Origin: Syngnathus acus
Lineage: Eukaryota; Chordata; Actinopteri; Syngnathiformes; Syngnathidae
DNA: 64,000 nucleotides
Reading direction: 5' to 3'
NCBI RefSeq assembly: GCF_901709675.1
Contig: NC_051098.1
Location: 14,105,918 to 14,169,917 of the forward strand
Both the position numbers and the translations under genes were made by a program. Position 1 is the stretch's first letter, and every line of letters starts with the position of its first letter. The notes below the pieces were generated by a model that did no database searches, had not been told where the DNA came from, and worked only from the letters and a program-made list of their open reading frames with translations. Positions 14,000 to 26,500 of this stretch are shown one piece after another.

Positions 14000-14497
14000 T
14001 AACAAACGTGTGTGTGCCGAAGTCGGTGCGTTGCATCCGTGCAGCACTCCGTTGCGCTCAAAGAGGGAGAAAGTGATGTTGTGCCGCCTCACCCTCCTCC
14101 TTCTTCTCCTCCCCTCTCCTCCTCCCTCCTCCGGGCGCAGCCTCTCTCACTGGAGAGCCAGACAAATACCAGCGGGGAAACCAATCATGCGTGGCGCAAA
14201 ACTATATTTAAACTTCAGCAGAGCAGAGCGACAAGATACTCAGGCGTCCTGGAAATAAGAAAACTATATCATCACGCAATTTAATCGTCAGATTTAGATC
14301 GGAATGGTTATTAAAATTAATACATGTTTGATATTTTATATAATTTCAGCTGCATTAATACTGTAATGTTAAATTAGTTAACCGTCGATTATTCTATCCG
14401 TAAATTGTCTATCGGTGCTCGATTCAGTCCGATGCGATGCTCGGTTATCGACTGCTTTGGCCTGGCTAGTGTTTTGTGTTTTGAGCGCTGCTAAAAC
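14000..14497 (+). promoter_or_regulatory. dph1: Probable DPH1 promoter and 5' UTR region
   Basis: This stretch precedes the DPH1 start codon. It begins with a GC-rich part (about 14010-14170, with CTCCTCC tracts and CCGGGCGCAGCC) and ends with a TATA-less sequence directly before the ATG. The start codon sits inside AAACATGGCGGC, which matches the YY1 consensus often found at TATA-less housekeeping promoters. The transcription start was not located. The promoter call is inferred from position and composition. Confidence 0.4.
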
Positions 14498-14552
14498 ATG
14501 GCGGCGCCCTCGTGTGACGGGCAGCTTGTTCCTATCAAAAAGCCTACAGCAG
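14498..14552 (+). CDS. dph1: DPH1 coding exon 1
   Basis: Encodes [18 protein letters not shown] and the first base of codon 19. The donor is CAG|GTAATT. Joining to the next exon restores Val19 and runs into the [12 protein letters not shown] block. The N-terminus is poorly conserved in the family, so this exon rests on the ATG context, frame and splice site. Confidence 0.85.
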
Positions 14553-17500
14553 GTAATTACTTTTTTTTTTTCTTTGGATATTATTAATGCGAATGATTGG
14601 GGTAGTTAAAAGTGTCTCCGAAGTAGACGACGGAGTTTACGTCAAAGCGACACATGACGTAACGTTTTGTAAACATCTGTCCTGCTTTAACATGTATAAA
14701 ATCAATATCCGTTATGGTGAATAACCGTTGCTGTAAAATTAAAAACTTTAGCGTTAGAGACGCTTATGAACGTCGACTGTCTTCCAGTGTTAATCGCTCA
14801 AAAATAGCTTTTGTAATACCGTAAAAAAAGTCACCCAGATTTACGAGGGTACCTAAACGTCGCACTCTGGTTTCAAAACATGTCGAAAATCCCGATATTT
14901 ATTTGTTTTCGTAAACGAGTTTATGTCACTTGATTTTCCACAATCTGTTGATGCAGCTGAAGCTGCACACTAATATTACCTTTTTTTTTTTTTTTTTATA
15001 ACTTGACTGAGCTATTTAATGATTCAGGCATTGTGCTGCTCATCTCTCAGAAGTCAATTAAAAACGCAGGCAATTAACAATAACTATTCAGTGAACAGAT
15101 GGAAAGAACACAGCATTTTATCCTAATGAAACGGCAACAGTGGGCTTATCAGAACCAGCAATAATCATTCCTGAACTTTTACTGTACAGATAATCAGCTG
15201 AAACTAATGAACACTCTTTTCGGAAAATTTTTATTAGTGACTTGGGGTCTGTATTCTCATACATTCTGAAACTTTTTTATTTAGTCCAAAGACCTCGGCG
15301 GGTGGCCAATCAGATTCCGGATGAAATTCTGCAGGATCCCGAGTTGCGGGAAGCAATGAAAGCCTTACCTGCAAACTACAACTTTGAAATCCCCAAGACT
15401 GTATGGCGAGTGAGACAAGCCAAGGCGACAAGAGGTGAGCTTGGCAAAGTATCTTTTATAAGCTTGTTTTAATGGGATTAATCACAAGCTGGTACAGTAC
15501 ATTTTTGCTGATTTTGTAAATATGAGAAAATATTTGACATGACCTTATTTGATGTTTTCAATGTGCCTGTTTTGAGGATGTGTGAGGAAGCTGGAATGGA
15601 GCAGATGGCAAATGCAGTAGCTCTCAGAGGACTGTTTTTGCTGTGTCTGTTTTTTTTTTTTCTTTCACTCAAACTTCATGTTTTCTCTGAAGTAAGACGA
15701 CGTATCACCTCTGCCTCCTCCTGTTCCTCTTTACGTCCATCTGTTCCTCTGGCAGCCTTGGCATTGACACACACACAAAAAGAAAATCAGACGCTTCTTT
15801 TCAAGTGGCGAAAAGCAATTTTTATTTTGGCTATGCGTATAAATCAGCAAAAGCAGTCACATGATATTAAAATAAATTGAAATTACTTTCTTTTGTTCAC
15901 ATCAGAAGCTTGGAAAAAAATGTTGCTTAGTGTTTCCCATTGTAAAATGCAAATGTCTTATTTTGATAAAACACAAAAGATAAGTTTGCTTTAATGGAGG
16001 ACTTAAAAATCAAAATGTTTATGATAGAGATTTTTTTTTTGCCACAGGGTCCCTGTAATATCACTATTTGCATCTGCGCATATTTTAAAGGCACAGACTG
16101 TACCATAAAATGGTTCTTTTCTTTCGAAGGAATCATCTAACATTTCCATTTCATATCAGGCAGGATTTGGGGTAGCTTGCAGGTCACAACTTTATTCGTA
16201 TTTAACATTATGAACATTTGCGTGTTTTCTGACAATATGTGGTTTCAGTGTCGAGTGAACAAAATTGCGCTTTAAACATCTTTTCCATCGGTCGGACAGC
16301 CGTAAAAAAAAATACGACTACCAAATCAGGCAGGCGCAGAAAAAGCAAAGAGCTAATCAAGTTGTGGATGCGGCCCCAAAGACGGCAAGCAGCGGCCCTG
16401 AAGTGTCTCGGCATCCTTGAAAGCTCGCCGCCGTGTTTCCCGGGGAGACTCGTGCACCGCTTTGGGACTTGCTCTGTTTTCCAAGGTCCTCGCACGACTC
16501 CGGCAGCCAAATGAGAAGCTCGCTCTTAAATCATTCCCATGGCAACAAAAAAATAAGTCGTACCATGTCATTTTCTTTTTTTTTTTTACCGCCTTCCCAT
16601 TTTACTTTCTGTGATAAATTTACTTTCTAAACTATCGGGCAAAGCATGGTGGCAAAGAATAGTGCTGAGATTGTTTTCATCTCAAAATATTTTGAAATAC
16701 ACCTTAAGCTGTTTTTCCCATATTTTTGGAAGATTTTCCAACTTAATAAATAAACACGTTTTGAGTCGAGATTGACATTTGCGCGCACTCTTCGTTCTGT
16801 GTGATTTTTCTTTTCGTCACGTGTGCTGGAAAAATGACAAAATCAAGCCTTTTTTTTTAAAATATTTTTTTCATATTTTTTTTATTTCGTCTTTTCTTTC
16901 CTAAATGAAAGGCGCTTCCCGCAGCATCCTCTTCACCCTTTTGTCGGAGGCAGCAGAGTGACGGCTCCTCACCTCTGTCAGCTGCGGCGAGGGCGTGTTA
17001 TGAAAACCTTTCTCGGCTAATAAAACCGCCCTTTCTCCTGTAATGACCTGTCTCTCACTGTCTGCCTGTGACCTCTAAACCTTTCCGACGCTGCTTTGGG
17101 CTCGGTTCTATACGTCGCACCATCTATCGCTCCGTCTCGTTCTTTTATTATTTACTGCTGCCTCTGCTAGATCTTTGGAAAACGTTCAAACTTTGCTATG
17201 TGAGAAAATTGGCGCACTGCAGGGGCTCGCGTTCCCGCGGATAGATTTACCGAGCTGAGGTGATAGAAACATCTTTTTATGCCTCGCCTTTGGAAATACT
17301 ATTGAAAAGCAGAACTATATACAGCGGTACCTTGACTTAAGAGGTTAATCATCGTGATCACAGCCATAACTCAAATCACTTTAATCACAAACCAACTTAA
17401 CTTCTCACAGCAACTTCTTCATATTTTCATGGACATGCTAATCCGTGCTAGCTTACTTTCCCAAGTCGACAACATGCACACCTCACTCATGTTTTTCCAT

Positions 17501-20500
17501 TATTTTAAGACCTGCATTTCAGGCTGATAACTTTCAAGGTTCCTCTGTAGAGCATAAGATGCAACTAGGTGACAACAGGACAACTTCGAGAGAAGTTTAC
17601 CTCTACGTAAATGTCCAAAATAATACTATGGCTTCTCTGGCCCAATAAGTAGAATTGTTTTTGACTGGCCACAGGAACATTGTGTTCCTGTCCCTTTTTC
17701 GACACTTGGATCTTCACCTTGAAAACTGGAGAGTCTCTAAAGAGTCAGTTTGAGGATCCATCCTGGTTCCACGGCCCGCTCATATGAATTAACTTCAAAT
17801 TGAAAATCTGCAAGCTTTACCAGACAGGAACTTTTCCACGTTTGTGTTGTCGATCTTCAATCTTGAACAAGTTGGTTCCTCCATCAGAATGGATCAGTTT
17901 CACTTGGCCCCGGATAGCTAGGAATTGCTGATGTGTTGATGAAACTGGAATCCGCACCATGTGACACATCCATCAATCTCCCTGCTCACTCGTGTTGTAC
18001 CATTAAAATTCCATAAGCCAGCATCTTGTAACGCACCTTCAGGACTGATATTATGTTTCCTGATGGTAGTGCTTGATCAGAAGTGTAGAAACATGGTGCT
18101 TGCCAAAAATGATGAGAGCTTTATCTTCTGAACGGGGTTCAGCTTCTCCGATTCGTGACCCATCATTAATGAAAGGCGTTGAGATTGCACGGTCCTGAGG
18201 TGGGAATGCGTTCAAACTTCTCTTTTGGTACTTCTCAGACCAGTTCCCAAAGACATGGACACCCGCTTTCTGTGTATGTCTTCAGATGGGTTATCGTCCT
18301 GGAAACATCGACGTATGTCTGCTGTCATGGCGACAGCTTCCTTTTGAAGTGTGAGAAAAAGCTCAACACGGTTGTTGTTGAGGCAAGTTCCTGTCAATAA
18401 GACAGCATCAGGTGACACGGAATGGTGCTGGATGCTGTAGTAAAACGGCATACAGATGTTCCTTGGATCAGAGTAGCACCTTTCTTCATTCAATGTGACT
18501 AGTTCAGCTTGTTTACTTTGAATTTTTTTGGGCGTTAAGCTAAGAATTGTTTGTCTCATTACTAGCTTTCTCTCAAAATTGCATCTCAGAGAGCAAAAAA
18601 CACCCAAGGCCTGGACTTTGTTGTCAGGGAACTTCAGCCAGATGTTGTTCTTTTTGAAATTTCTCTCTGCGATTTGGAGGAATGGGATGTTACCAATTGA
18701 TGGACTGTTTTCATCTCTGGTCTCCTGAAGCACTGCAGCTCCGATATCATCGCCTTTCATTCTGTATCCCTTTGAGGAGGTTCCATTTGGGCGATAAGGA
18801 GCAAGGAACTGGTTATATGTCTCCTTTAGATGAAAGAAATTTGAGCGGGGCTTGAAGACTCTCGTTCGCTTTTGTTCAGGCTTGCGATCACTTCCAAGAT
18901 GCAAATTTCCGACAATGACCCATCCCAGGTCGAGTTTCTGAGCATAGGGAGCATCCCGCGGACCATCCACCTGCTCACGTACTTTGTGGACTGAGATGAT
19001 GTCTCGCCCGAGAAGGAGCATGATGGACGCGTTTGGATCCAACTCTGGGATCAAGTTAGCAACCGATTGAAGGTGTGCATGATCAGCTGCGGCGTTTGGT
19101 GTCGGAATTTCGGACCTCTTGTTCGGGATACCGTCGCATTCCAGTAGGGTTGGTAACGAGAGGCGCACCTTTCCATCCATCGATTCAATTTTGTAATTTG
19201 AAACACATCTCCCGGTAGTTTTTGTCACTCCAGCGCAGGTTTGGAGGGAGTATGGAGCAGAAGGGCCTTGAATGTTAAAGACCTCAAAAAATTGTGAGCA
19301 AGCGAGGGACTTATTGCTCTGCTCGTCTATGATTGCGTACATCTTCAACGCTCTGTCAGGACGGCCACTCGGATATACTTTGACCAGACAGATTTTTGAG
19401 CAGGATCTGGAGTTCTGGTGATCTCCACGTACTTCTGTACAACGAGTACTAACCTCCTCACAAGGTTCTGGGATTTTCTCCCCGTCGTCCTGCGTAGGGG
19501 CACTTGGTTCTTGGATTCCCGGCGCTGGTTCAGGAGGAATTGCAGAGATGTGTTTGTCACTCTCACACTTTGCGATGAATTTACAGTTCTTGGCATTGTG
19601 TTGGGTAGACGTACATTTCAAACACATCGCATTGTCTTTTAGGAATGTCTTGCGTTGCTCCAGCGGCTTTTTACGGAAGCTACGGCATTTCTTGAGCGGG
19701 TGAGGCTTTTTATGAATAGGACATTGTGTCTCGGGATCGTCAATCTCGAAGCGTGGCTTGGCAGGAGTAGGAGAAGATAGAACGTCAGTTTTATGAACCG
19801 AGACACCATCGTAGAAAATCGGCTTTCGTTGAGTTTTGCCTGCTTTTGAGGTGTCAAGATGAGCTGTGAATTTGAAGCCTGGGTCATTTCGAATTCTCGC
19901 TTGTTTTTCAACAAAGTCCACAAAAACATCAAACGGGGGGAAGGATACACGGTGTTGGAGTTTGTAGTTTGTTCCGACAGTGAGCCACTTTTCTTGCAGG
20001 TTGAACGGTAACTTTCGAACTAATAAATGTAGTCCACGTGCTGTGTCCAAATATGTAAGGCCAGGCAGGTCTCCATCTGCTTTGGCTGCCTTCAGTTCTA
20101 TGAGAAAGTCACTCAGCTCATGGAGCTTTAAATAATCCCTGTTGGAGATCTTGGGAAAGCTGGCGATTCGGTCAAACAACGAGTCCTCCACCATTTCCGG
20201 TGCGCCGTAACACGTTTCCAGTCTTTCCCATATTCTTCTTAGTCCTCTGTCTGCCGAGTTGACGTGGACAGCCCTGATGCGTTTGCCGTGCTCCGCTGAC
20301 TCCTCCCCCAGCCAGGCCACCAACAGATCCATCTGCTCGCTCGGCGTCAAGTTAAGGTCCTTGATTGCGTTCAGAAAGGACTGCTTCCACGCCCTGTAAC
20401 TGCACGGCTGATCATCGAATTTGATCAAGCTCGTCGAAACCAGCTCACGCCGGGCTAAATATCTCGCAAAGTCGGCCATTTTGGTTTGATCACAGAGAGA

Positions 20501-23500
20501 CCGATGAGATGTCTGGCTGGACGGGAGACGATAAGAACTCGAGCTTGATCTGTAAGCTTCACGACTGTCTTGCATGTTGTTGGAATACGGGCGGGTGGCC
20601 GGAGTGTCTTGTGACCGCGAAGGTGTTTTGCTTCCGTTCTGGTGATGCGAGTGTTGACCAGAGTAGACATCCGGTGATTCGTAACGCTGCGTCTCATTCC
20701 ATATCGTCGTCTGTCGGAGCGGCGTTTCGACCTGCTTGGCTACGTATTCTTTGGTGCGCTCCAAAGTGTCGACCGGAGGCTCAAATAGCCGTTCCAGGTT
20801 CAGATTGGTACTGCTCCGAAGACTTCCTTCGACGGCAGCTTCCAGGACATCCGCTTCGGCCAGAGCCGCCGCTGCTTCCTGCTGCAACGATAGCATATCC
20901 ATCTTCGCCTCCAGTTGCGCTTTTTCGACCTTGAGCGACATTTCTTTTCGAGCGTAGGACAGACGTGCTTTTGCTGCCTCTGCTTTCGCCCGAGCTTTGG
21001 CCGCCGCCGCCTCGGTGGAGGAAGCCTTTGACCTTACCGAAGCGTGCGAGGCACAAGACATTGTCCGTACTGATCCTTCTTTGCTGGTCATTCTCCGTCC
21101 TCGTGCGAGCTGTAAGATTTTCCGCCTCAAAGCCGTTGTTATTGCGCCGCCCTTGGTAAGTATCTTGGATTTACTTTTCCTTGCTTTGTGAACTTCTTTC
21201 TCGTCCACAGGTTTATTGATCATAAGGGGGTCAAACTGTAAAATACAAACAGAAACGATGCTTAAAATACAAATAGACCCTGCCGTTGCAGATACACACC
21301 AAACTTAAATAATTGACTCTGAATGATTAAGTATTGCTATTTTATTGCCTTATCTTTATCTATATTTTGAAACTAAATTGACTTGTATTACCTAGTAAAT
21401 CTTTGGCATTTGACCTGTACATCATTCAGTGGCAATGCTAAACCAAGACCTGCATGCCACTAGAATAAGATTGTGAATATATATGATTGAGCTCTTTTGA
21501 AGCATTTTTAAAATCCATCCACCCATCCATTATCAATTTCCCCCCCAAAAAATCCCACCTTTTATTTGCTTTATAGACGTCGTGTTTATTAAAAACTTTA
21601 ACCGGCTTTAAAAGTGTTTTTTTTTCCTCAAGGTGCCAGCCGGCTTTTAGAAGTCGCGGCCCTTTTGCGCATGACTGGCCCCCTGAATTTACATAAGCAA
21701 ATCTTGCAGAACTTGCACCCAGTCATCATTTGTGTAATCCTTCCTTAAATTAGTATGCATGCCTGAAAGAGCAGCGCATCATCGCCCGCTGTCAGAATGC
21801 AGAGGATGATGACGGCCAAGTCGGTTTTTGGCTGCTTTATTAAAATCCCACGCGAACATGAAACCAGGAATAATGCCTTTTCCACCATTGGTTCTTCTCA
21901 TTCCGGGCGGCGTGTCAGGAAATTGGACAACCCTCATTTGTAAACATGCGGAATCATCAGTAGGACCATCAGTCGTTTATCAATCAGTTCATCCATATTT
22001 TATCTTTGCTTTAGGCCTTGTTGGCTGCATAACAGAAACAACAATGTGGCCTAAATTTGTGAGCAAAAGGACAAATCCAGCCGATGGATGCAAACAAAAC
22101 GTAAGCGATTATCATTGGACGGATGAATAAAAGCATAGCGGCGCTCCGAACCATCAGGAAGACGGCGGCGCCTTGAAAGAAAGCCGCGGGCTACGGGTTC
22201 ACGCTATATTACCAACAGCCCATCAGCTTGTAAAATAAAGCTACAATGCAAGTGTGGCAGAAGGGAAATTGCCCTGAAATGTCATTATTCCTTGCCAGTG
22301 GCGCACGCTGGCCTATGAATAGCTTTGCTGCCTCACACTTAGTTGATATCGTGTTGCCGTTCCTCAAAACACAAGCGGCCGGTCCCAAACATTTGCTTCT
22401 TCTTCTCATTGCAGTGGCTCTCCAGTTTCCAGAAGGCCTGCAATTATTTGCCTGCGTCATCGCCGACATCATCGAGAGGTAAAAGTTCGTCTTTAGATGA
22501 TCAAAATGAGTTTGGGACGAACTGAGAAGAAATTATTCTTGTTAATTACATCTGGTTTCAGTCGAAGTACTCCATCACCCGGATAGCCACTATTTTTTTC
22601 CCCTAACCTTCCTTTAGTAAGAGCCTCGATATTAATGTTCTCCGTGCATGATAGTTTGTCTTCTGTGTGGTTTGGCCTACATGTAAAAAAAGAGTCACAC
22701 GTTCTGTAAAGCACTCACCTGAGACCCACGACGGAATACGCAGACAAAAATATTTCGCTTGCCGCCCCTACGCTCCTCTCTCTGCTCCCAGGGAAGGCTG
22801 CCTGCTTGCTAAGTGTCGCCTTGAAGGAAATGCCTCCTGTCATTAAACACCCAGAGTGGGTTCCATTTATAGATGTTAAGTCGATACTAACCTGTTTATA
22901 AGATGGAGCAGATATAATGGCCGGCCGGCGCTTCCATGAACTTCGAAACCTCAGCGGATATCAGATCTCTGGATAGCAGAGTCAGGAAAAATGATAAAAG
23001 AACAAACTTCATTCTGGATCCATCGCACGTCTATCGTCGCATCTCTAATACTCGCTATTGCACCGTGAAACTTTCCTTATCGTGAAAACAGGAAAGATCC
23101 GAGGCTTTTTGGTCTTATCAGTCCAGGTTCTATCTAACAGAATCAAACACCTTACCCGGTCCACGTTGAAAGGTCTGAATGTAACCTTTTATAGAGACTG
23201 CTCTATCAACTCTGTTCCCTTTAACAAGATCAGTAAAGCACAAATGACTCGAGTCATTTAATGCGCCGTCTTTCCGAGACTGCTAAGATTTTTTATTTTT
23301 TTGCGACGGCGACAGCAAAGACCAGATGGGCTTTGGCACCCGGGCCTCATTCAATCATTCGCCGCGCTATAATCAAGAGTGTTTTAGTAGACCTCCACAG
23401 GTCAGTAAAGTGTGATGGGAGTTATTTATCTCTTCCGAAGACGAGACTAATTCTCCGTCTTTGTCCTTTTTCAGCAAAGTCATCATCGCCTGAGATCTAA

Positions 23501-26500
23501 CAATGCGAGTATTTATGTGACGTGATAAGTGTTTAAATAAAATGCAAACGCTGATAAACTTTGATCCCTCTTCACTATTCAGTCTGTCCTCCGAGTAGAC
23601 TGTACGATAATAGCCGTCTCGGGTAAGCGGGGTCAGAATGACCCTCGTGAAAAGGAGTTTTTAATTAGGTGGTCCAAAGTCTGAAAACATTTAACGTTGT
23701 CGAAATATTAAATTCGGGAAGGTGTAACACTAGCTAATTGGCTAGCAGGATTAGCGGTTTTAAATGATGATCTTTGTCTGGACTGAATCTTGTCAAAGAA
23801 AAATCGGGCTGTTCTGGTGGTAAATTATCCAAAGAGCACAAGAACTCAAGATGATTAAGTCTATTATCCTCGAACCTGTCCCCCGTTGTCAAACCCGTTG
23901 GTCTGGTTTAGCATTTCCCGCTATTGTCAAGCCAGTGACGTAACCTTTGGGGTTTTGGCCCGGCGGGCAGACAGTCTTCAGCTTACGAGCTGACGAGCTC
24001 GACTTTTCTCAATGGAGCAGAGGTCCGCAACAGCTAGTGGCGATAAAAAGGGCTAAGCTGCCTTCAGCGTAAAGGAGCTTCTGTGGGATGGTCAGCTTAT
24101 TCCTACTCAGAACAAATTGGCAACTGCAGATAGTTAAAACACACAATACAGTCAAACTGCTGCACCCAGAATAGAATTCATTGACCGTCTTGTCAGCGTA
24201 GGTTATCGAGATTGGTTATCTCTAGACTGAGGCGGTGATGGCCGGTGGGCAGACGGTCTTTTGTCAGCTGAGCTCTTACCTCTTGGATCAATGGGGCAGA
24301 GGTCCACAGTGGCCAGAGCAAATAAAAAAGGCTAAGCCGCACTCAGACTAAGGAGCTTCTGTCGAATTGTCAGCTAATACCGACGACAAGCTAGCAGCTG
24401 CAGTTAATGCACTTAAAACAACACGATCGTTGTCTTGGCTGAAATCCGACCGATAAATTGTACGCCGAGCTCCCGCCGCCGATTGAAGTTGATGATTTAT
24501 TGCCACGCAAACGCTCGATGTCGGATTTTCCTCAGCTTATCATTCTTCACTTTTTTTTTTGTGTTTGTTGATCTCGACAGTGCGTGCCAGTCAAAGATGT
24601 AAACAAAAAAGCTTTCAGGATAAACGATAGCCCGTGCGGACGGGCGGTGATTCATACGCTGTCACCGCACCATATGGTTTGGAGCTTTTGATGGTGTCAG
24701 CTGTCTCCTTATGGCTTTGAAAACTACCTCTACCAACACGCTGCTGCTTGGCTGACAACAATAGCGAGCAAGCTGCACGACTGTCCAATTCCTGGGGACA
24801 GCCGTGGCATTTGATGCTTCATCAAAATGTCTCGTCCAAGTTCTGGTCTGCTTCAAGCTAAACACATCGACTTGTGCTCCTGGTCCAAATGAGTTGATCG
24901 CACGGTCACAACCTCCAAGCGAGCATGTTTGGAACCTCGCTAACAGATGTCGTTTCATTCTGCCTCAATTGCTTCCGGATGTGATTAATCAACATCCAAT
25001 TCCAAATAATCGGCACTTCATGTTAATTGATTATGTAACAGTCGATTATGTTGAGGCGAATTCTCATTTTCTATATTTTAGGGCAATTAGCGGCTATCCC
25101 CCACACATTTATTTTTATATCACGTAAAAAGCCTTCGGATCCTTCCTGCTAGAATCCGTCAATTTTGTCTGCCCAATTTTTATTCATATAGAAACAAGAG
25201 CAGGAAGAAAAAAAAAAAGATCCTCAAGAAAGAAAGATGTGTAACTAAGCCCACACAGACATGTCCTCCAGCCCCGGCTTTCAATCTTTCAGCAACATTT
25301 GTCACCATCGCAAAGCCCCGATATAAATAGCGTTTAAAATGCAAAAGAGTCTGAGCTGATGGAGTCACACCAAATCTTCATCATAATTGTAAATTGTGGC
25401 CAAAAGCAACACGCGTTGACTCGAGGCCAAGATTTGTTACACTTTGTATTTGCTTGACAAATCTCCGTCTTTTCCCTTCCTCCACTCGGATTCAATCTGA
25501 CCCGCAAGCTGTTAAAACGCGCTTGGCAGCTTTGTTACTCTATCCTGCCGGTCCTGAACCCATTCTCACTCTCTACCTTGTTAGATGAGATGCTTTAGTG
25601 TCAGTGGGATACAAGTGCCAAGAAAAGTGGAAAGGTGCAAAATACCGCAGAAAGAAAAACGCAATGCCACGGCAAAAAAAAACAAAAAAACTTTTCCCGG
25701 CTGGACTGAAATAACGTTGACCGGAATTGGCCTAGACCTTGTTTTCTGTTAGCACCTTGAGGGCTAGCTTGAGTTAAGTGCACTAGCAAAAAAAATACTT
25801 TTCAGAGTCTCCGAATTTGGGGTTTCAATCCCTAAACTATTCGGACGAAAGACCATCGAGACGGCTGTCAAACACGGGTATTCGATGGCTCAAAGTAAAA
25901 GACCTGTCAGAAGCAACGTGTTGGTAAATCAAGGTACGGACTGCCCACACAGCCCCCGAGGCATCCGCGGGTCCTTCGTCATTGTCGTCTCCGTTCCATC
26001 AAAATAGATCCATCTGTATTCTGGACAGCGGCTCGAATCGTTTTTTCGCGACAGGCGCAGCATTCCGCCTCCCGGGGTAAATGTCAAGACTACCATTAGG
26101 AAGAGGGGGGAGGGGGGGGGACTTGTTGGAGCTTTCATATGGTGGCAGCAAAGCCTTTTATGCTCGGCTGCCAGCACACATCTCAAAGGGAATAAATATC
26201 GGCGTGCCAGCGTGCCATGTATTGATTTGCTGGCGTGGATATGATCAGTGTTGTTTTCAATCATTTTCCCAAAAAAAAAAAAGTCCTTCGCTCTCGTTGC
26301 CAAGGTTGCGTCATCCAAAAAAAAATGGCTGGTCGTCAAATGAGTGATATCGAAATGACACTCGATTAATTAGTGGTTTCATTGAATCTGCTCAAATGAA
26401 AAATATTTTCTGTCAGCTTGAATGAGCAGGATAAATTGTAAACAATGGCTTTATTTTATTTTTAAGACGGTGTTCAACTTGTCTTGCTGCGGGATAAGCG

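Larger units (their letters stand above)
15435..22414 (+). other. dph1: DPH1 intron 2, hosting the BEL/Pao element
   Basis: About 7 kb. Apart from the antisense BEL/Pao element (about 17.68-21.24 kb) and a worn copy of a common teleost repeat near 17326-17420, I see no supported coding sequence. Confidence 0.8.

Noticed and set aside
20509-20934. + strand ORF of 141 codons
   Set aside because: It is antisense to the gag region of the BEL/Pao ORF and resembles no family.
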